Shown: one piece after another, positions 21,291 through 32,750 of the stretch
How positions within the stretch are numbered: position 1 is the stretch's first letter
Layout: every line of letters begins with the position of its first letter
Assembly (NCBI GenBank): GCA_036320915.1
Contig: JAXBDG010000007.1
Coordinates: forward strand, 310,001-374,000
Source: Linnemannia elongata
Lineage: Eukaryota; Mortierellomycota; Mortierellomycetes; Mortierellales; Mortierellaceae
Direction: 5' to 3'
Length of the DNA: 64,000 bases
Notes under the pieces: model-generated
What the model saw: the letters and a program-made list of their open reading frames with translations, nothing else
What the model was told of the DNA's origin: nothing
Databases searched by the model: none
Made by a program: the position numbers and the translations under genes

Positions 21291-22963
21291 ATGGCGCCAA
21301 CATCCGTTTCTCCGGCCTTTGACAAAATCGGCTACTGGTCTCCTAACACCGCATCAATTGACTGGTGCGAGAACAATTACACTGTATCCTACTACATTGC
21401 CGAGTAAGCAAAGCAACCTCCTCCTTCACCCTGCTTTCCTCATTCAGCACCATCTCTCGCCATCTAGAAAATACTCATTCATTCACATTTCTTGTCATGA
21501 GCAATGCCCGTTTTTTTTTTTTAATTTTCCGTCTTTTATCTGAAAGGAAAACTCTATTCATCCCCTCACCCCCCTTCCTTTTCTCCTTTCCTTTTGTCCC
21601 CACCTTTTCTCCCCCTTTTTTTTTATTATCGATCGATTAGATTCTGGAACAGCACATCAAGCATCCTAATTGCAGCACTGGCTGCCATCGGGTACATGAA
21701 CCTGGCTTCGTACAAGGAGCGCAGGATGACGCTGTTGATGCAAGCTTTTTTTACGATTGGTGTTGGGTCGACTCTTTTTCATGGTACTCTCCGGCATAAG
21801 ATGCAGCTCCTTGGTAAGAAAACTTTTTTTTTTCAAAGAGGGGAGGAGAATGAAGTCGTGGGAAGAAGGGGAAAAAGGAGAATCAGGAGAAAGATTTAAG
21901 GCAGGAGAAACAGATTTAAGGCAGGAGAAAAAGATTTAAGGCAGGAGAAAAGCGGGAAGAGGAAGAATTTCTTGGGATGCAGCGGACAAATTCCTTTTTG
22001 TGTTTCTCCGCAAAAAAAAGACATGGATGGACAAACATGCCTTTTTCTCCGGATAGCGGAGGTTTGTGGGAATGGAGAATTACAGACAGAGGCGGGTATG
22101 CATGGGCGAGAAAGAGAGAGTAGAAACGTGGCACAGTTAGAGTTCTTTTGTTTTTCTCTTGTGAGTGGTAGCATTTGTTTAGTCCATAGAAAACAGACAA
22201 TCAACCCTCTTGTTTTTAACTGACGCAACTTTTCTTTTATATATTATTTTTTCGTTCGTGAATATGAAAACAGATGAGCTGCCGATGCTGTACGCGGCGA
22301 CTATAGGAATGTTCATCTGTATCGAGACTCACTTTGGAAAACAGGGTCGCTGGTTCCCTATCGCCCTCACCCTCTGGATTGGTAAGTAGCATCTACTCTA
22401 CAAAATCCGTCCCTTTTTGGCATAAGCCGTCTTGTCCTCCATTTTGCTTCAATGCTTCTGAACCCCTTACCTAACGTTCTCTTTTTCTTTCATTTTCTCC
22501 AATATGCAACGAAATAGCCATTACAACAGTAATGTTCTCAACAACCTCAGGAACACTCCAATCCCTCAGCTTCCAATTAACCTATGCATCCATGATCCTC
22601 ACCGGCTTAATCTTCCTCCGCATCTTCCACACCACCCGCCGCGCCATCCGTCCCACACCCCCTCCTGTCTCCCGTCTCATCCGACTTACCGCCTCCTCCA
22701 TGATTTTCGCCATAACTGTATGGTTGATTGATTATAACTTGTGTGTATATATCAATGGAGTGAGCAAAGAGTCGGTGTTGGGATGGAACCCACAGTTCCA
22801 TGCGTGGTGGCATTTGTTGTCGGCCTATGGAGTTTATGGACAGAGTGTATTGATTATGTATTATCATTATGAGATGCGTAGGATTGTTGAAGTTGAGGTT
22901 TGGATGTGGAAAGGGTTTATCCCTGCGGTTAGGATCGTTGATGACAAGAAGAAGATCAACTAA
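21291..22963 (+). CDS. Alkaline ceramidase (copy 3)
   Basis: Four exons, 21291-21403, 21641-21813, 22274-22381 and 22518-22963, give 279 residues. Splice sites sit at exactly the same codon positions as in copy 2. The active-site elements are complete: IDWCENNYTVSYYIAEFWN, LFHGTLRHKMQLL, and FHAWWHLLSAYG. It differs from copy 2 mainly in transmembrane helices and in the C-terminal tail (IVEVEVWMWKGFIPAVR, then DDKKKIN instead of a short GKKVD end). The lysine-rich C-terminus could act as an ER-retrieval signal (inference). Intron 2 is much longer (460 bp) and carries a 20-bp tandem repeat. Copy 3 probably arose by local duplication, and the two intact enzymes may have diverged in substrate or expression. 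Confidence 0.95.
21883..21951 (+). repeat. 20-bp tandem repeat inside ceramidase copy 3 intron 2
   Basis: The unit GCAGGAGAAACAGATTTAAG occurs at 21901 and 21921 with one difference, with partial units on both sides (from 21883 and up to about 21951), about 3.5 copies. It explains part of the enlarged intron. Confidence 0.85.
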
Positions 22964-23206
22964 AAGAAAAAATTAAATAATTATGTAAATGATGAGATTC
23001 CCTTCTACCCTTCCCCCTTCTCTCTCTCCACTCTACCATCCTTTCCTTTGACAAGAAAGCATATATAATAAAATAATAAGAAAACGTTTTATTTTTGTTC
23101 GCGGTATTTGTTGGATGAACAGGAAAAAAAAAAGATTAGGTATTAAGAAGAAGTGTGGGTGTGTGTGTGTCAATGAGAAAAAGTGAGGAGAGGGGGGGTA
23201 ATAGAT

Positions 23207-23662
23207 TTACGCTACATAGTTAGCACGTCCACCAGTGGCAGCGCCTACACCACCCGCATGATGGCGAGGAGCACGCTTCCTCGAGAACAAAGCCGTCAAC
23301 GACGCCAAAGGTGATCTACGATGGGGATAAGCACCCGTGTTTCCTCCTCCTCCAACTGGCACCGCAACGCCAGCACCGTGATGACGACGACGGGACGAGA
23401 ACAGTCCTCTACGACGACGTGGGGCGGCAGTAGTAGTGGCACCAGTAGCACCACGGGCCCTGCGTGTGAAGAAGCGCTTTGCGCGACGACCTTCGCGTTC
23501 AACGGTTGCTACTGGGTTTGCGGCAGCTCCTCTGCCGGCGGTGGTAGTGTGGGTGTGGCGGGTACGGCGGGGGGCAAACATGCGCTTGAGACGGGTCATG
23601 GGGGAGGGGCGGGTGTGATAGCCTGCTGGTTGGGCGACGGGGCGACGACTGAAAAGTGGCAT
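23207..23662 (-). CDS. Small Arg-rich protein with repeated F-S-R-R motif, function unknown
   Basis: I start at the ATG of MPLFSRRPVAQP (23662), although the frame is open further upstream, because the TATA-like box at 23778-23785 and the compositional change both fit this start; it gives 151 residues. The protein is very basic (Arg, His, Gly, Ala, Thr). A short motif of aromatic plus basic residues recurs five times at intervals of about 20-45 residues: LFSRR, MFAPRR, FFTRR, LFSSRRR and LFSRKR. There is no hydrophobic helix and no known domain that I recognise. Such short arginine-rich repeats could bind nucleic acid or a membrane surface; this is inference only. The gene is convergent with ceramidase copy 3. 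GC content is clearly higher than in the flanks, which supports real coding sequence. Confidence 0.65.
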   Translation of the reverse strand: MPLFSRRPVAQPAGYHTRPSPMTRLKRMFAPRRTRHTHTTTAGRGAAANPVATVEREGRRAKRFFTRRARGATGATTTAAPRRRRGLFSSRRRHHGAGVAVPVGGGGNTGAYPHRRSPLASLTALFSRKRAPRHHAGGVGAATGGRANYVA

Positions 23663-23777
23663 TATGGTTGTGTGATTGTACTTGTGTTTGTGTTGTAGTG
23701 GTAGCTTTGTGTGAAGGATGTTGAGATTTGAGTTGTAAAGTTGTTGAAGATGATGAAGAAGAAGGTTCCTTGTTGCA

Positions 23778-23785
23778 TTTTTATA
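23778..23785 (-). promoter_or_regulatory. TATA box of the Arg-rich protein gene
   Basis: TATAAAAA on the minus strand, 116 bp upstream of the chosen ATG at 23662. Its position supports the internal start codon rather than the upstream open frame. Confidence 0.5.
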
Positions 23786-24270
23786 CCAAACAAAAAATAA
23801 TGGGAGTTTGTGTTTCACGGTGAATTCTTAATGGTATCACGCTCTCAGGAATTGAATTACGCCCAGGCTGTCTGTCATCTCTTCAAAAGGTCTCTTTCCA
23901 GGGTCTCTTTGGCTCATCATGGACGCGTCATTCCGGGAAGGATAGAGTGATAAAACGCGTTAGCCTACATTTTAGTCCATGATTTATTTCTTCCACGCCG
24001 CACAGACTACATGATACACAATATCAAGAATTCCACCCAGGCAAAAGGTCTAACATCATCATCATGTTGCAACTCTACAACATTCCATGATTCGATCGAT
24101 GAGATCCCCCCCTTGGCACAAAAAGTTTTCAAAGGTACTCTCATAATGGTACAAGATCCCACAGTCGTAATCTAAATAGTGCTCGCATCATCCCTCCTTT
24201 TACCTTTTCGAAAGAAGGAAAACAAAGAAAATATGATACATTAACCGAACATGACGAAGGAAACATACTA

Positions 24271-27098
24271 CTACTCGCGTCCTTGTTCTCCCTCTCCATC
24301 ATGCTTGCGCTTGCTTCCCGCAACAGCCTCGGTCTTGTTGTTGGAGAGAACTGAGGCAGCAGCAGCAAAGGCTGCAGGCGAGTCAGATGTGGGTGTTGAC
24401 ACTAAAATAATTACCGAGTCGAGAGAAGTGATAAAAAGGGTAACATAAGTAAGGTTAGAAAGTTATGTCATCCGTCCACTTTTTAGCGAATAGAATAATA
24501 TGACAAAACATAACTAAACAAACCAAACAAAAACACCGCTAAAGACGAAGAAAGGGAATCGTCATACCTGGAGGTGTAAAAGGGGCGCGGTAGGGTTTCT
24601 TCAATGGATTCTTGCGGAATTGTTGGTGCTGAGATCCCTGTGACTCTCTCTGTGCTCTCTCAGCCTCACGCTGCTGACGCTCTCGCTCTTCCCTTTCTTC
24701 ATACCACTGCTTCCACGAAACGACCTCAATATTCGCAGCTTCGGAAACAACGCCCATATTGCGCCCTTGTACAGCCTTGGCATCATCTCCAATATGGAAG
24801 GGAGTGACATACTCTTCTCCAAGACGACCAAGAGGCAAGGGCTTGAGTTCATAGGGCAGTCTCTCCGACTCCTCACCGGGAGGTCCAGGTGCGAACTTGC
24901 TGATCTGGAACCAAGCAGTGTTGTCATCTGTCCATGTGAAGGTATAGGGATTGTACTGCTCAAAGAGATGGAATAGTGTTGAAGACTGGATCGAAGAGTG
25001 GATGTTCCGGAGCATGTATGAATATGGGCGGTCCTCGGGCTCTGGATCGGGGCCAGCCAAGTACAGTACAGGGATATCAGACCGCATCACATGCAACTTG
25101 TTGTAGTACTCTTGCAACTCCTGGTCCGACAAAAAGTCGAGAGTTGGGTTCTCCATGATCTCACGCTTCCGCTTCTCCAGGATCGCTTCTTTCTCCATCG
25201 GTGTCTCCTCAACCTCTCCATCCTCGACCTCCATGTCATTGTCCTCTGTGGCAGTCGCTTCAGTAGCCTTCTCGATCGCCTTGACTTCGTTGGTATCTTC
25301 CTGAGTGGCCGCTGCTGCGTCAGCCTCTAAGTTCAAGCCATCCGGACTGCCGACTCTGCGCTTCTTCCGTGCATGTTCCAATTCCTCGTCTTCCATTCTC
25401 TGGCGCTCCTTGAGGATATATCCTGCAAAACGGAGGTACGCCTGTCCTGTGATAAAAGCGTCGTATCCAGCTTCATGGTATTTCGCGTTGCTGGATCCAG
25501 AAATGAGTGCAGGATCAGCAGGAGCGGCGGCGGGCTTCGTTACGGCGGCAGGGGTAGAAGCAGCGTCGACCTCTGGAGCCTTTGAGCCGGCATCGGCTGC
25601 TGCCTCATTGCTAGTTGCGCCAGGAGCATCGCTGTTCTTGGGTTGCTTGTTATCGTTAAGGACAAAGCCAGTAATGAAGGTGCCAGGCGCATGAGGAGTC
25701 TCGATCTCCTTGATAGGCTCAATTACATAGCGGTCGTAGTCCTTTGCCATCACTAATTAGTTCAATGATATCACACGTCAGAAATTAATACCATGACCAT
25801 AACCCTTTCATCACAGGAAGCACCCAACAGGCAAATGAAGTACGAATCGTACCGATTTTGGGTCCAACAGTGGAAAAGGGAGGCCTTTGCACAGTCTTGT
25901 CGACCAGATCGAGTCCCGAGTTGTCCAAGTGCTGCTTAATCAAAGGGTGTGTCGCGAGGTGCTTTGTATCAATTACACTATCGTACAAAGGTTGAAACTT
26001 ATCTTGTTAATATGCGGACAAAATAATCATGGGGCATCATACAAACAAAACAACATGATCCAAGACACAAAAAAAAAAAAAAGAAAGAAACCTACGTTTT
26101 CCACTCAAGGCTCAAAGCGCGCTTCCAGTCATCCAGCTCCAACGGCAAATCCCACAGAAACTGTTGCGTGATCTGCATGAGATCCAAGAAGCAGTTGTGC
26201 CCAATGAGGGGTTTCTTGGCCTCCGAGATCATATCGAGGACCCTGCGAAGATTGAGCTTGGGTGGTCTGGCAATCTTGGCGTCCTCCTTCTGCTTCTTGA
26301 TCTCTTCCGTCATGCGTCGGAGGGTCATGGTGCGCTCGTGTGCGTTGGATGAGCTGTCGAGTTCGCTCTTGAATTCTGTCCTGATGATCTGGTGGACCAA
26401 TCTCCTGTAAAAGGCGTTGTTGGCGGAGATGGTCAATTCCTCGTTGTCGAGTCCGTCTGTGCTAGCCAGCCATTCCTTAATTTTCGCGCTATATTAATTT
26501 GAGCGTGAGATAGGGTTAGGCACTGAGCGCGTATGTTATGGGACAGGAAATACATGGGCGCGTTGTTTAAAAAGACTTACATTGTAGACTCGATAAAAGA
26601 CCTGTTACGATCATCGATAGGGATGTCATTCTGGCTCGAGTTGGCGAAAGCCTTCTCCTTCTCGGTCTTCTTGACAATATAATCTTCCTCCTCCCTCCTT
26701 GTCAAGTAAGGAATTCCATGACGAATCCACTTGTTGAAATCAAAATGGTTCTTCAACAAGAACTCCAAACTGGTGCTCTGACTCGAGAAGAACCTCTCCC
26801 CAGACTTGGCCTCATCATCATTCGAAGGAAAGCAAGGAAAGTTGAAGGGTCGAGCCTCATAGGCACCCAGCTGGTCGGACCAAGTGAAACAACAGATCCC
26901 GAGTTGGACCACCAGAAACTCGTTAGCGCTGGCAGAAACTTTTGAGTAACGGGTAGAGAGACTGTCAGGGTGGCGGTGGGAGTTTTGGGGGGTGGAGAGG
27001 CCAGACATTTCGGTGTCCATGGAGATGAAGTCGCAGTTTGAGATTGCCTTTTGGAGCATCGGCAGCTTTGCCTCGAAATCCTCCTTGAGAATCTCCAT
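24271..27098 (-). CDS. PARN: PARN-type poly(A)-specific 3'-exoribonuclease
   Basis: Five exons, 27098-26581, 26488-26096, 25977-25853, 25752-24568 and 24401-24271, give 783 residues. The DEDDh nuclease motifs are complete: Asp28 and Glu30 in FISMDTEMSGL, Asp275 in GHNCFLDLMQ, and His438 and Asp443 in YHEAGYDAFITG. VIDTKHLATHPLIK lies between. The enzyme removes poly(A) tails from mRNA and trims some non-coding RNAs (family knowledge). An insert rich in Ala, Pro and acidic residues lies in exon 4 on both sides of the His/Asp motif, and a basic GSKRKHD near the end may be a nuclear signal. The acceptor of exon 3 is uncertain. The in-frame site is at 25978/25977, but the upstream residues FQPLYDS look homologous and are out of phase with exon 2. 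Either they are lost by splicing or there is a sequence error there. Confidence 0.93.
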
Positions 27099-27816
27099 GC
27101 TGGGTTATCTGATCTTTGGTTACTGTTGACTGTTGTTTGGTGTCTGCGAGAGGCTGATCTGATCTGGCGAGGGCTGTTGGATGGTGATCAGTCGTTGCCT
27201 ATGTTCTTGGGAATGGAGAGAGATCGCAAGAAGACAAAATATATATATGTGGGTTGTTGTTCGACGACTCCAACCTTGTGGGCGTGGCTTTAGAAGCGCG
27301 TCACATTTATTAGCTTGGCTTGCAACGCGAGAGCAAAATTGAAAAAAGGTCTGCTCAGCCTGCACCTTGGTCAAGCTGTTCATTTGGTGCAACCATACCA
27401 TGCCGTACCATGCCATATCTTGCTATACCATTGCATAATAGAACTATTATTATAGCTATGTACACCTGTCCATTGCATTGACACGGTGTTGCATCGCGTG
27501 TGGTGTCTCGCTTTGTCAGGCCACCAACGGATAAACGCGACGCCTGTGCTCCTTAAGAGACTGACTGATGATCCATGATGTTTGAGACATAACCGAAAAA
27601 AAAATGTCATTAGCTCTTCTTCCTCCCTTGTCTCCCTCCCTCCCTTCCTTCCTTCCTTCCTTCCCTCCCTCTTCACTTTCTCACACTCAACGCACACACA
27701 CACTCTCTCTCTCACACACACACATACACGCACACGATACAGCTTTCGTCCTACTCTTTCATTCAAAGTAACAAACAACAAGCAAAAAAGACACCCAACA
27801 GGATACATAACAAAAG
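27099..27816. promoter_or_regulatory. Divergent promoter region between PARN and the DnaJ gene
   Basis: A 718-bp spacer between divergent genes. Next to the DnaJ gene it contains CCTT repeats (27640-27665) and CA/CT-rich microsatellite (27690-27735), probably the 5' leader. Near 27400-27440 there are clustered CCATGCC/CCATACC words. I found no convincing heat-shock element. Confidence 0.4.
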
Positions 27817-29139
27817 ATGGGCGCAGATTACTACGGGCTCCTCGGGGTCTCCAAGGACGCAGACGACAACCAAATCAAGAAGGCCTACCGCAAACTCGCC
27901 CTCAAATACCACCCCGACAAGGTAACTTCCTTCCCCTCCTCCGTTCTTTTCCTTTTATCCTTTGCCTGCACTTTCTCCCACCTCATCACCACCATGCTAA
28001 CAAACTCTTCAACCGATCTCTTTGATACACGCAACAACAACAATAAAAAAAATATCTTAATGATGTTTTAGAACTCGGCAAAGGAAGCACAAAAAAAGTT
28101 CCACGACATCTCGGAGGCATACGAAGTTCTCTCCGACAAGAACAAGCGTGCAGTCTATGACCAATACGGCGAAGAAGGTCTAAAGGGCGGTGGACCCCCA
28201 CCTCCCGGTGCTGGTGGCTTTGGTGGGTTCCCTGGTGGTGGTGGCGGAGGAGGAGGGCCTTCGTTTACGTTTTCGACTGGGGGAGGAGGTAGTGGTGGGT
28301 TTAGACCAACAGATGCCGAGGATATCTTTAGGCAGTTCTTTGCGTCCTTTGGAGGTGGTGGTGGTGGAGGAGGAGGAGGGATGCATGGGATGGGTATGGA
28401 GGAGGATGATGATATGGGCGGTGGGGGCGGGTTTGGAGGCCGGGGTGGTATGCCTGGAGGCATGGGAGGCATGCCCGGCGGCATGGGAGGCATGCCCGGC
28501 GGCATGGGAGGTATGGGCGGTATGGGTGGTATGGGAGGCATGCCAGGTGGCGGCCGACGAGCCAGACCAGCACAACCCCAGGCCGAACCTGAGAAACCTC
28601 CAGCATTGGAACGGACCCTGGCCGTCTCCCTCGAAGACCTGGCCAAGGGCGTCACAAAACGCCTCAAAGTCACCCGAAAAGTCACCAACCCCGCCAGTGG
28701 TCGCACCTCGGACAAGATCCTCACCATTGACGTCAAACCTGGTTGGAAAGCCGGTACCAAGATCCGTTTCCCTCGCGAAGGCGACGAGTACCCCAACGGG
28801 ACTATCCAGGACATTGTGTTTACACTCGAAGAGAAGCCCCACCCGGTTTTTACAAGGAAGGGAGATGATTTGGTGATGACTTTGGAGTTGACGTTGCTTG
28901 AGGCTTTGACGGGTGGATTCTCAAAGATTGTCAAGACGCTTGATGGTCGGTCGTTGCCGGTTTCTGCGAGTAGTTCGAGGATTATTCAACCGGGCCAGGA
29001 GGAAAGGTTCCCGGGAGAGGGTATGCCGATTTCCAAGAAGCCAGGTCAAAAGGGTGATTTGATTGTCAAGTTTGCGGTCAAATTCCCAACTAATTTGACC
29101 GCTGCCCAGAAGGCCGAGCTCAAGAAGATCCTTTCCTAA
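27817..29139 (+). CDS. Class B DnaJ/Hsp40 co-chaperone, Sis1/DNAJB1-like
   Basis: Two exons, 27817-27921 and 28072-29139, give 390 residues; the intron falls directly after the J-domain HPDK. The J domain spans 1-70 with His32-Pro33-Asp34, which triggers Hsp70 ATPase. A long Gly/Phe region follows, then a Gly/Met-rich stretch in which MPGGMGG repeats several times, and then the two C-terminal beta-sandwich domains ([52 protein letters not shown]). There is no zinc-finger domain, so it is class B. The dimerisation tail is present ([14 protein letters not shown]). Such proteins deliver substrates to cytosolic/nuclear Hsp70 and support prion propagation in yeast (family knowledge). The Gly/Met part is longer than I expect and is tandemly repeated at DNA level. 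Confidence 0.96.
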
Positions 29140-29402
29140 GCCCTTTTTTCCTTCTGTTTCTCTTTCCCCCTTTCCAATCTAACACAACTCACCCACCACA
29201 AACATGCAGTTTCTCTATCTTTTTCCATCAGACAAAAAACTTACTTGTAAATACATATGCATTCTACTTTATATTCTTTTAATATGAAATGAAAAATAGC
29301 TATGGCAGGGGATGAAGAAAACGCTTTTCTTGGATTCATCCTAAATAAGAGTGTAGTACATGAGGGTAACAAAACAAATAAAATAAATCTACAGAGGATT
29401 TT

Positions 29403-31685
29403 CTACCTCTTGACGGGCAGTGTGCAACAGCTACCAACATCACAGGCCGCCTCACCATCGGCACAAAGGAGCGCACAATCCAAATCATCCTTGATCTCGT
29501 CGTCAGGAATAAGGATCAAACTGCTACCCGGCACCTGCTCAACACCTCCGGCTCCAACACCATCAGTCGCGACAGTCTCGGGTGCAGCGGCAGCAGTAGC
29601 AGTAACTGCAACAGGGGCGCCATCAGGGCCCTGCAACGTAAACATGGCCTGACTCGTCGACCCACCCGGCAAAGACTCCCCACTTTGCGCTGCCATAGCA
29701 CCTCCAAAAGAAGGAGAAGACCCAGTCGCCAACAAATGCTTGGTATCATCCTCCGACAAGTACTTCCTCAACCTCAACGTATCCTTCGACTTGATGGCCT
29801 GCGACAGGTACGGATGCATTCTAGGGAACTCTGGCTGAATAGTCGTAGAATGCACACCAGCACGATGCATGATGGTCTTGACAGTCCTCGAAACACGCTC
29901 AAAGGCCTCTTGGTTAGTGACGAGGACATGCAGGGACGCGACCATTTTGATGTTGGTCAATTGCCAGATATGCAGGTCGTGGATCGAGATCACGTCGGGG
30001 ATAGCCTTGATCTCTGTACGGATCTCTTCAATATCGACGCCGACAGGGACGCCCTGGAGAAGGACGAATGAAGCGGACCTGACGAGAGGCCATGCTGAGT
30101 GAATGATGATTCCCGTAATAAAAATACTTTTTGAAAGAAAAAGGAGGGGAGGCAAAGCGAAGAAAGCAGTGGAGGGGTGAGAAAAGAAAGGGAAAGGGCG
30201 ATGCAATAAGGAAAAGAAAAGGGTTAGCATGCGACTTTTCTTGCTATTGGGCGCAGGTCGGAAAAAAAATGCCAATGGTGGTACTAACGAGCATGTTTTC
30301 GATCTATTCTCTCTTACCTGACGATAGGATCCATGTATTGCTTCCATGAAAAGTCCGTCAACCAGATGAAAAGTGCGGAAAAGATGACGCCAACAGAGCC
30401 CAAAGCATCTCCTAGGACATGCAAGAAGACACCGCGCATGTTGAGATCCTCGCCAGAAGGCTTCTTGCTCTTCTTGTCGTCATGACTGTGATCATGGTCA
30501 TGGCCGTGGTCGTGGTTATGCTCATGGTCGTCATGGTTGTGGTTGTCGCCATGCTTGTGCTGATGGGAATGGGCGATATTCACAACAGTCTCATCGACTT
30601 CACTCTTCTCGTTCCTCGATGCCTCCTCCTTCTCCTCCTCTTGGTGGTGGCGTTCCTCATTCTCCAACTGTCTCTGGACATCCGAGGCAGCCTCTTGAAG
30701 GTTCTGAAGACTGGTCTGTCTCAGAGGCGAGATCCTGTCGAGCGATGATTCATAGCGGAGTGGAGGACTTTCTGTGTCGTCGTCAAAGTCGGGACTATCC
30801 GAGGGCGAGACCGGGGAAGAGACGGAAGCCTGGGCCGTGCCCTTTGGTTTCTCGGTAGGGGTTTTCTCGTGTGAGTGGCTGTGGGTGGAATGGCTGTGAC
30901 TATGGCCATGACTGTGGCTATGACCACCATGGCTGTGCCCATGGCCTGCATGATCGTGGAACAGGACCAGGCCGAGGAGATTGCACACCAAACCAATACC
31001 ACCGACAATCAACACCAGCTTTGGATCCTCAATGACTATTAAGAAAGAGAGAGGGAAGTCAATGTGAATATTCTTTCATGAACAATGAAGGTTTCTGTGT
31101 AAATGAACGTTGTTGTGGTCACTTTTGGAACATAAAAAAATATCGCTGGGTGGATGGAGACAGACACTTTCATGATGTACCGCGGTAATGGCACAGAATA
31201 ATTGTTTGTAATTGCTACTGTTTTCTACGTACCTTCGGCCTTGAAGAACCGTTGGATGGCATCCAGGAGGATGGTGAAGCAAAGGGCGAGAAGGAAGACT
31301 CCGTTGTACAGTGCTCCCAACAACTCTGCTCGCTGCCATCCGTACGACAATGTTGGTTCCCACTTTGTCTTTGCTGCCAACTATAACAAAAAGAAAAAAA
31401 AATATCACGAACTAATTGTGTTAGCAGTTGATTGTTATGCAACATGGATGCATTGGGTAGGCACCATGACAGAAGACAACAGGAAGAAGAGAGAAAGGAC
31501 CAAGGAATACATACACGAATGGCATAGAGAGCAATGATTTGGGAGAGGAGATCGGACAGCATATGGAAGGCATCGGCGATCAGCGCCAGGGAGCCCGTCA
31601 TGTAGCCGACAACGATCTCTGCCAGAAACATTATAATGTTCAGCACCAGCAGGATAATAATCCTTCCTGACCGAGAAAGCGCCAT
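29403..31685 (-). CDS. CDF-family zinc transporter (Zrc1/Cot1/ZnT-like)
   Basis: Four exons, 31685-31515, 31380-31233, 31035-30318 and 30126-29403, give 586 residues. Six membrane helices are recognisable. The transport-site motifs are His41-x3-Asp45 in helix 2 (ADAFHMLSD) and His312-x3-Asp316 in helix 5 (FLHVLGDALGS). This H/D pair is the zinc-type signature of the family. Between helices 4 and 5 lies a long loop with two His-rich blocks (HGHSHGGHSHSHGHSH and HDHGHDHDHSHDD) separated by a Ser/Pro/Glu-rich segment. The C-terminal domain has ISIHDLHIWQL, the usual cytosolic metal-binding fold. An extended tail ends in Cys-rich CDVGSCCTLPVKR. Family members export Zn2+ from the cytosol into the vacuole or other organelles by H+ exchange. 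The exon 4 acceptor is AAAAAG, weaker than the others but in frame and giving the expected SIFITGIIIHSAWPL. Confidence 0.95.
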
Positions 31686-32738
31686 TCTTGGTTCCTTGTC
31701 CTGTTATTACTGAGCGTGAAGGTGGGTATGTGTATTGGTGGGGTATCAATTGTAGGATTGGACTGGACTACAAAAAGGACGTGTATGAATGTGTGAAGAG
31801 AGGAGAGTGAGAGGGTAATGAAAGTTGTGAATGAACCAAAGAATGAGTGAATGAGAGGGTGAGGGTGTGAATGACCGAATGAGGAATCCAGGTCTCTTCC
31901 TTTTTTCTCCAGGCTGGTCTAAGAAGTGCCGATGGAGGGGAGGGAAGGAGGGGAGGGAAGGAGGGGAGAAGGAGAGAGGAGAAAGGGGCGAGAGTTAAAG
32001 GGAGGGGCGAAAGAGGGAACAGGGAGAGGGGGTCCAATTGAACAAGGGTAAGGTATGATAGTAATGAAAAAGAACAAGAACAAAGAAAGAAAGAAAGAAA
32101 GAAAGAAGGAAGAAGTTGGGGGGGAAGGGTGGTCCTTTTATGGAGTGACCAGGGAGGATTGAGATGGGGGTGGGGGGTTTCTGGGGGTGAGAGAGAAGAA
32201 CGGGATGGGGGCAGTGAAGAAAAGGAGTAAAGAGGCGAAGTGAGGGAGCAAAAACTTGACAACGTTAAAGTATGTCAAAAAAATAAGCATGAGGGATTAA
32301 AGGGAGGAAAGCAAACGGAAGGATAGAAGGAATTGAATTGGAAAAGTGAATGAGTAAGGGAGTGCTCGTACACAAGGAGGATCATGTCCGTTGCACCGGT
32401 TGGGGCAATGGTACAATGTCTGATATCCTGTGGAATACTAATCATTCGATTCCTTTGAAAAAAAAAAAAAAAAAAAAAAAAAAAAGGTGCGAGTTGATGT
32501 CATCCCGGGTCAACAAATGCAAAGAAGAAGAAAGAGTGAAAAGCAAAAGGGAAATGACACTCAGCAACCCGACCTATCCGAGCCCCGTCTCTATCATTCT
32601 TCCAATCAAGCACAAGAATGGACAAGAACAAAGTAAACAATAAATGCATATAGACCCGTGAATGAAAAGAAGAAAAAAATGAACACGAGACGGATAGAGC
32701 CATGAAAGGAAAGTGCGCCGTATTCGCAGACAAGGTGG
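31686..32738. other. Purine-rich upstream region of the zinc transporter
   Basis: The plus strand is strongly purine-rich (AG, GGGAGG and GAAA runs), and includes an A tract at 32458-32485. On the transporter's strand this is a CT-rich promoter and leader. The long open frame on the minus strand here is a product of the CT bias, not a gene. Confidence 0.5.
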
Positions 32739-32750
32739 ACACAAGAAGGG
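32739..32750 (+). repeat. Left target-site duplication of the SINE
   Basis: ACACAAGAAGGG occurs here and again, identical, at 33184-33195 directly after the poly(A) end. A 12-bp perfect direct repeat that flanks an A-tailed element is the signature of L1-type target-primed insertion. Confidence 0.85.

Noticed and set aside
31768..32262. 164-codon open frame on the minus strand upstream of the zinc transporter
   Set aside because: Composition is almost only Ser, Leu, Pro and Phe because the strand is CT-rich; no domain and no splice logic. It is promoter or leader DNA.
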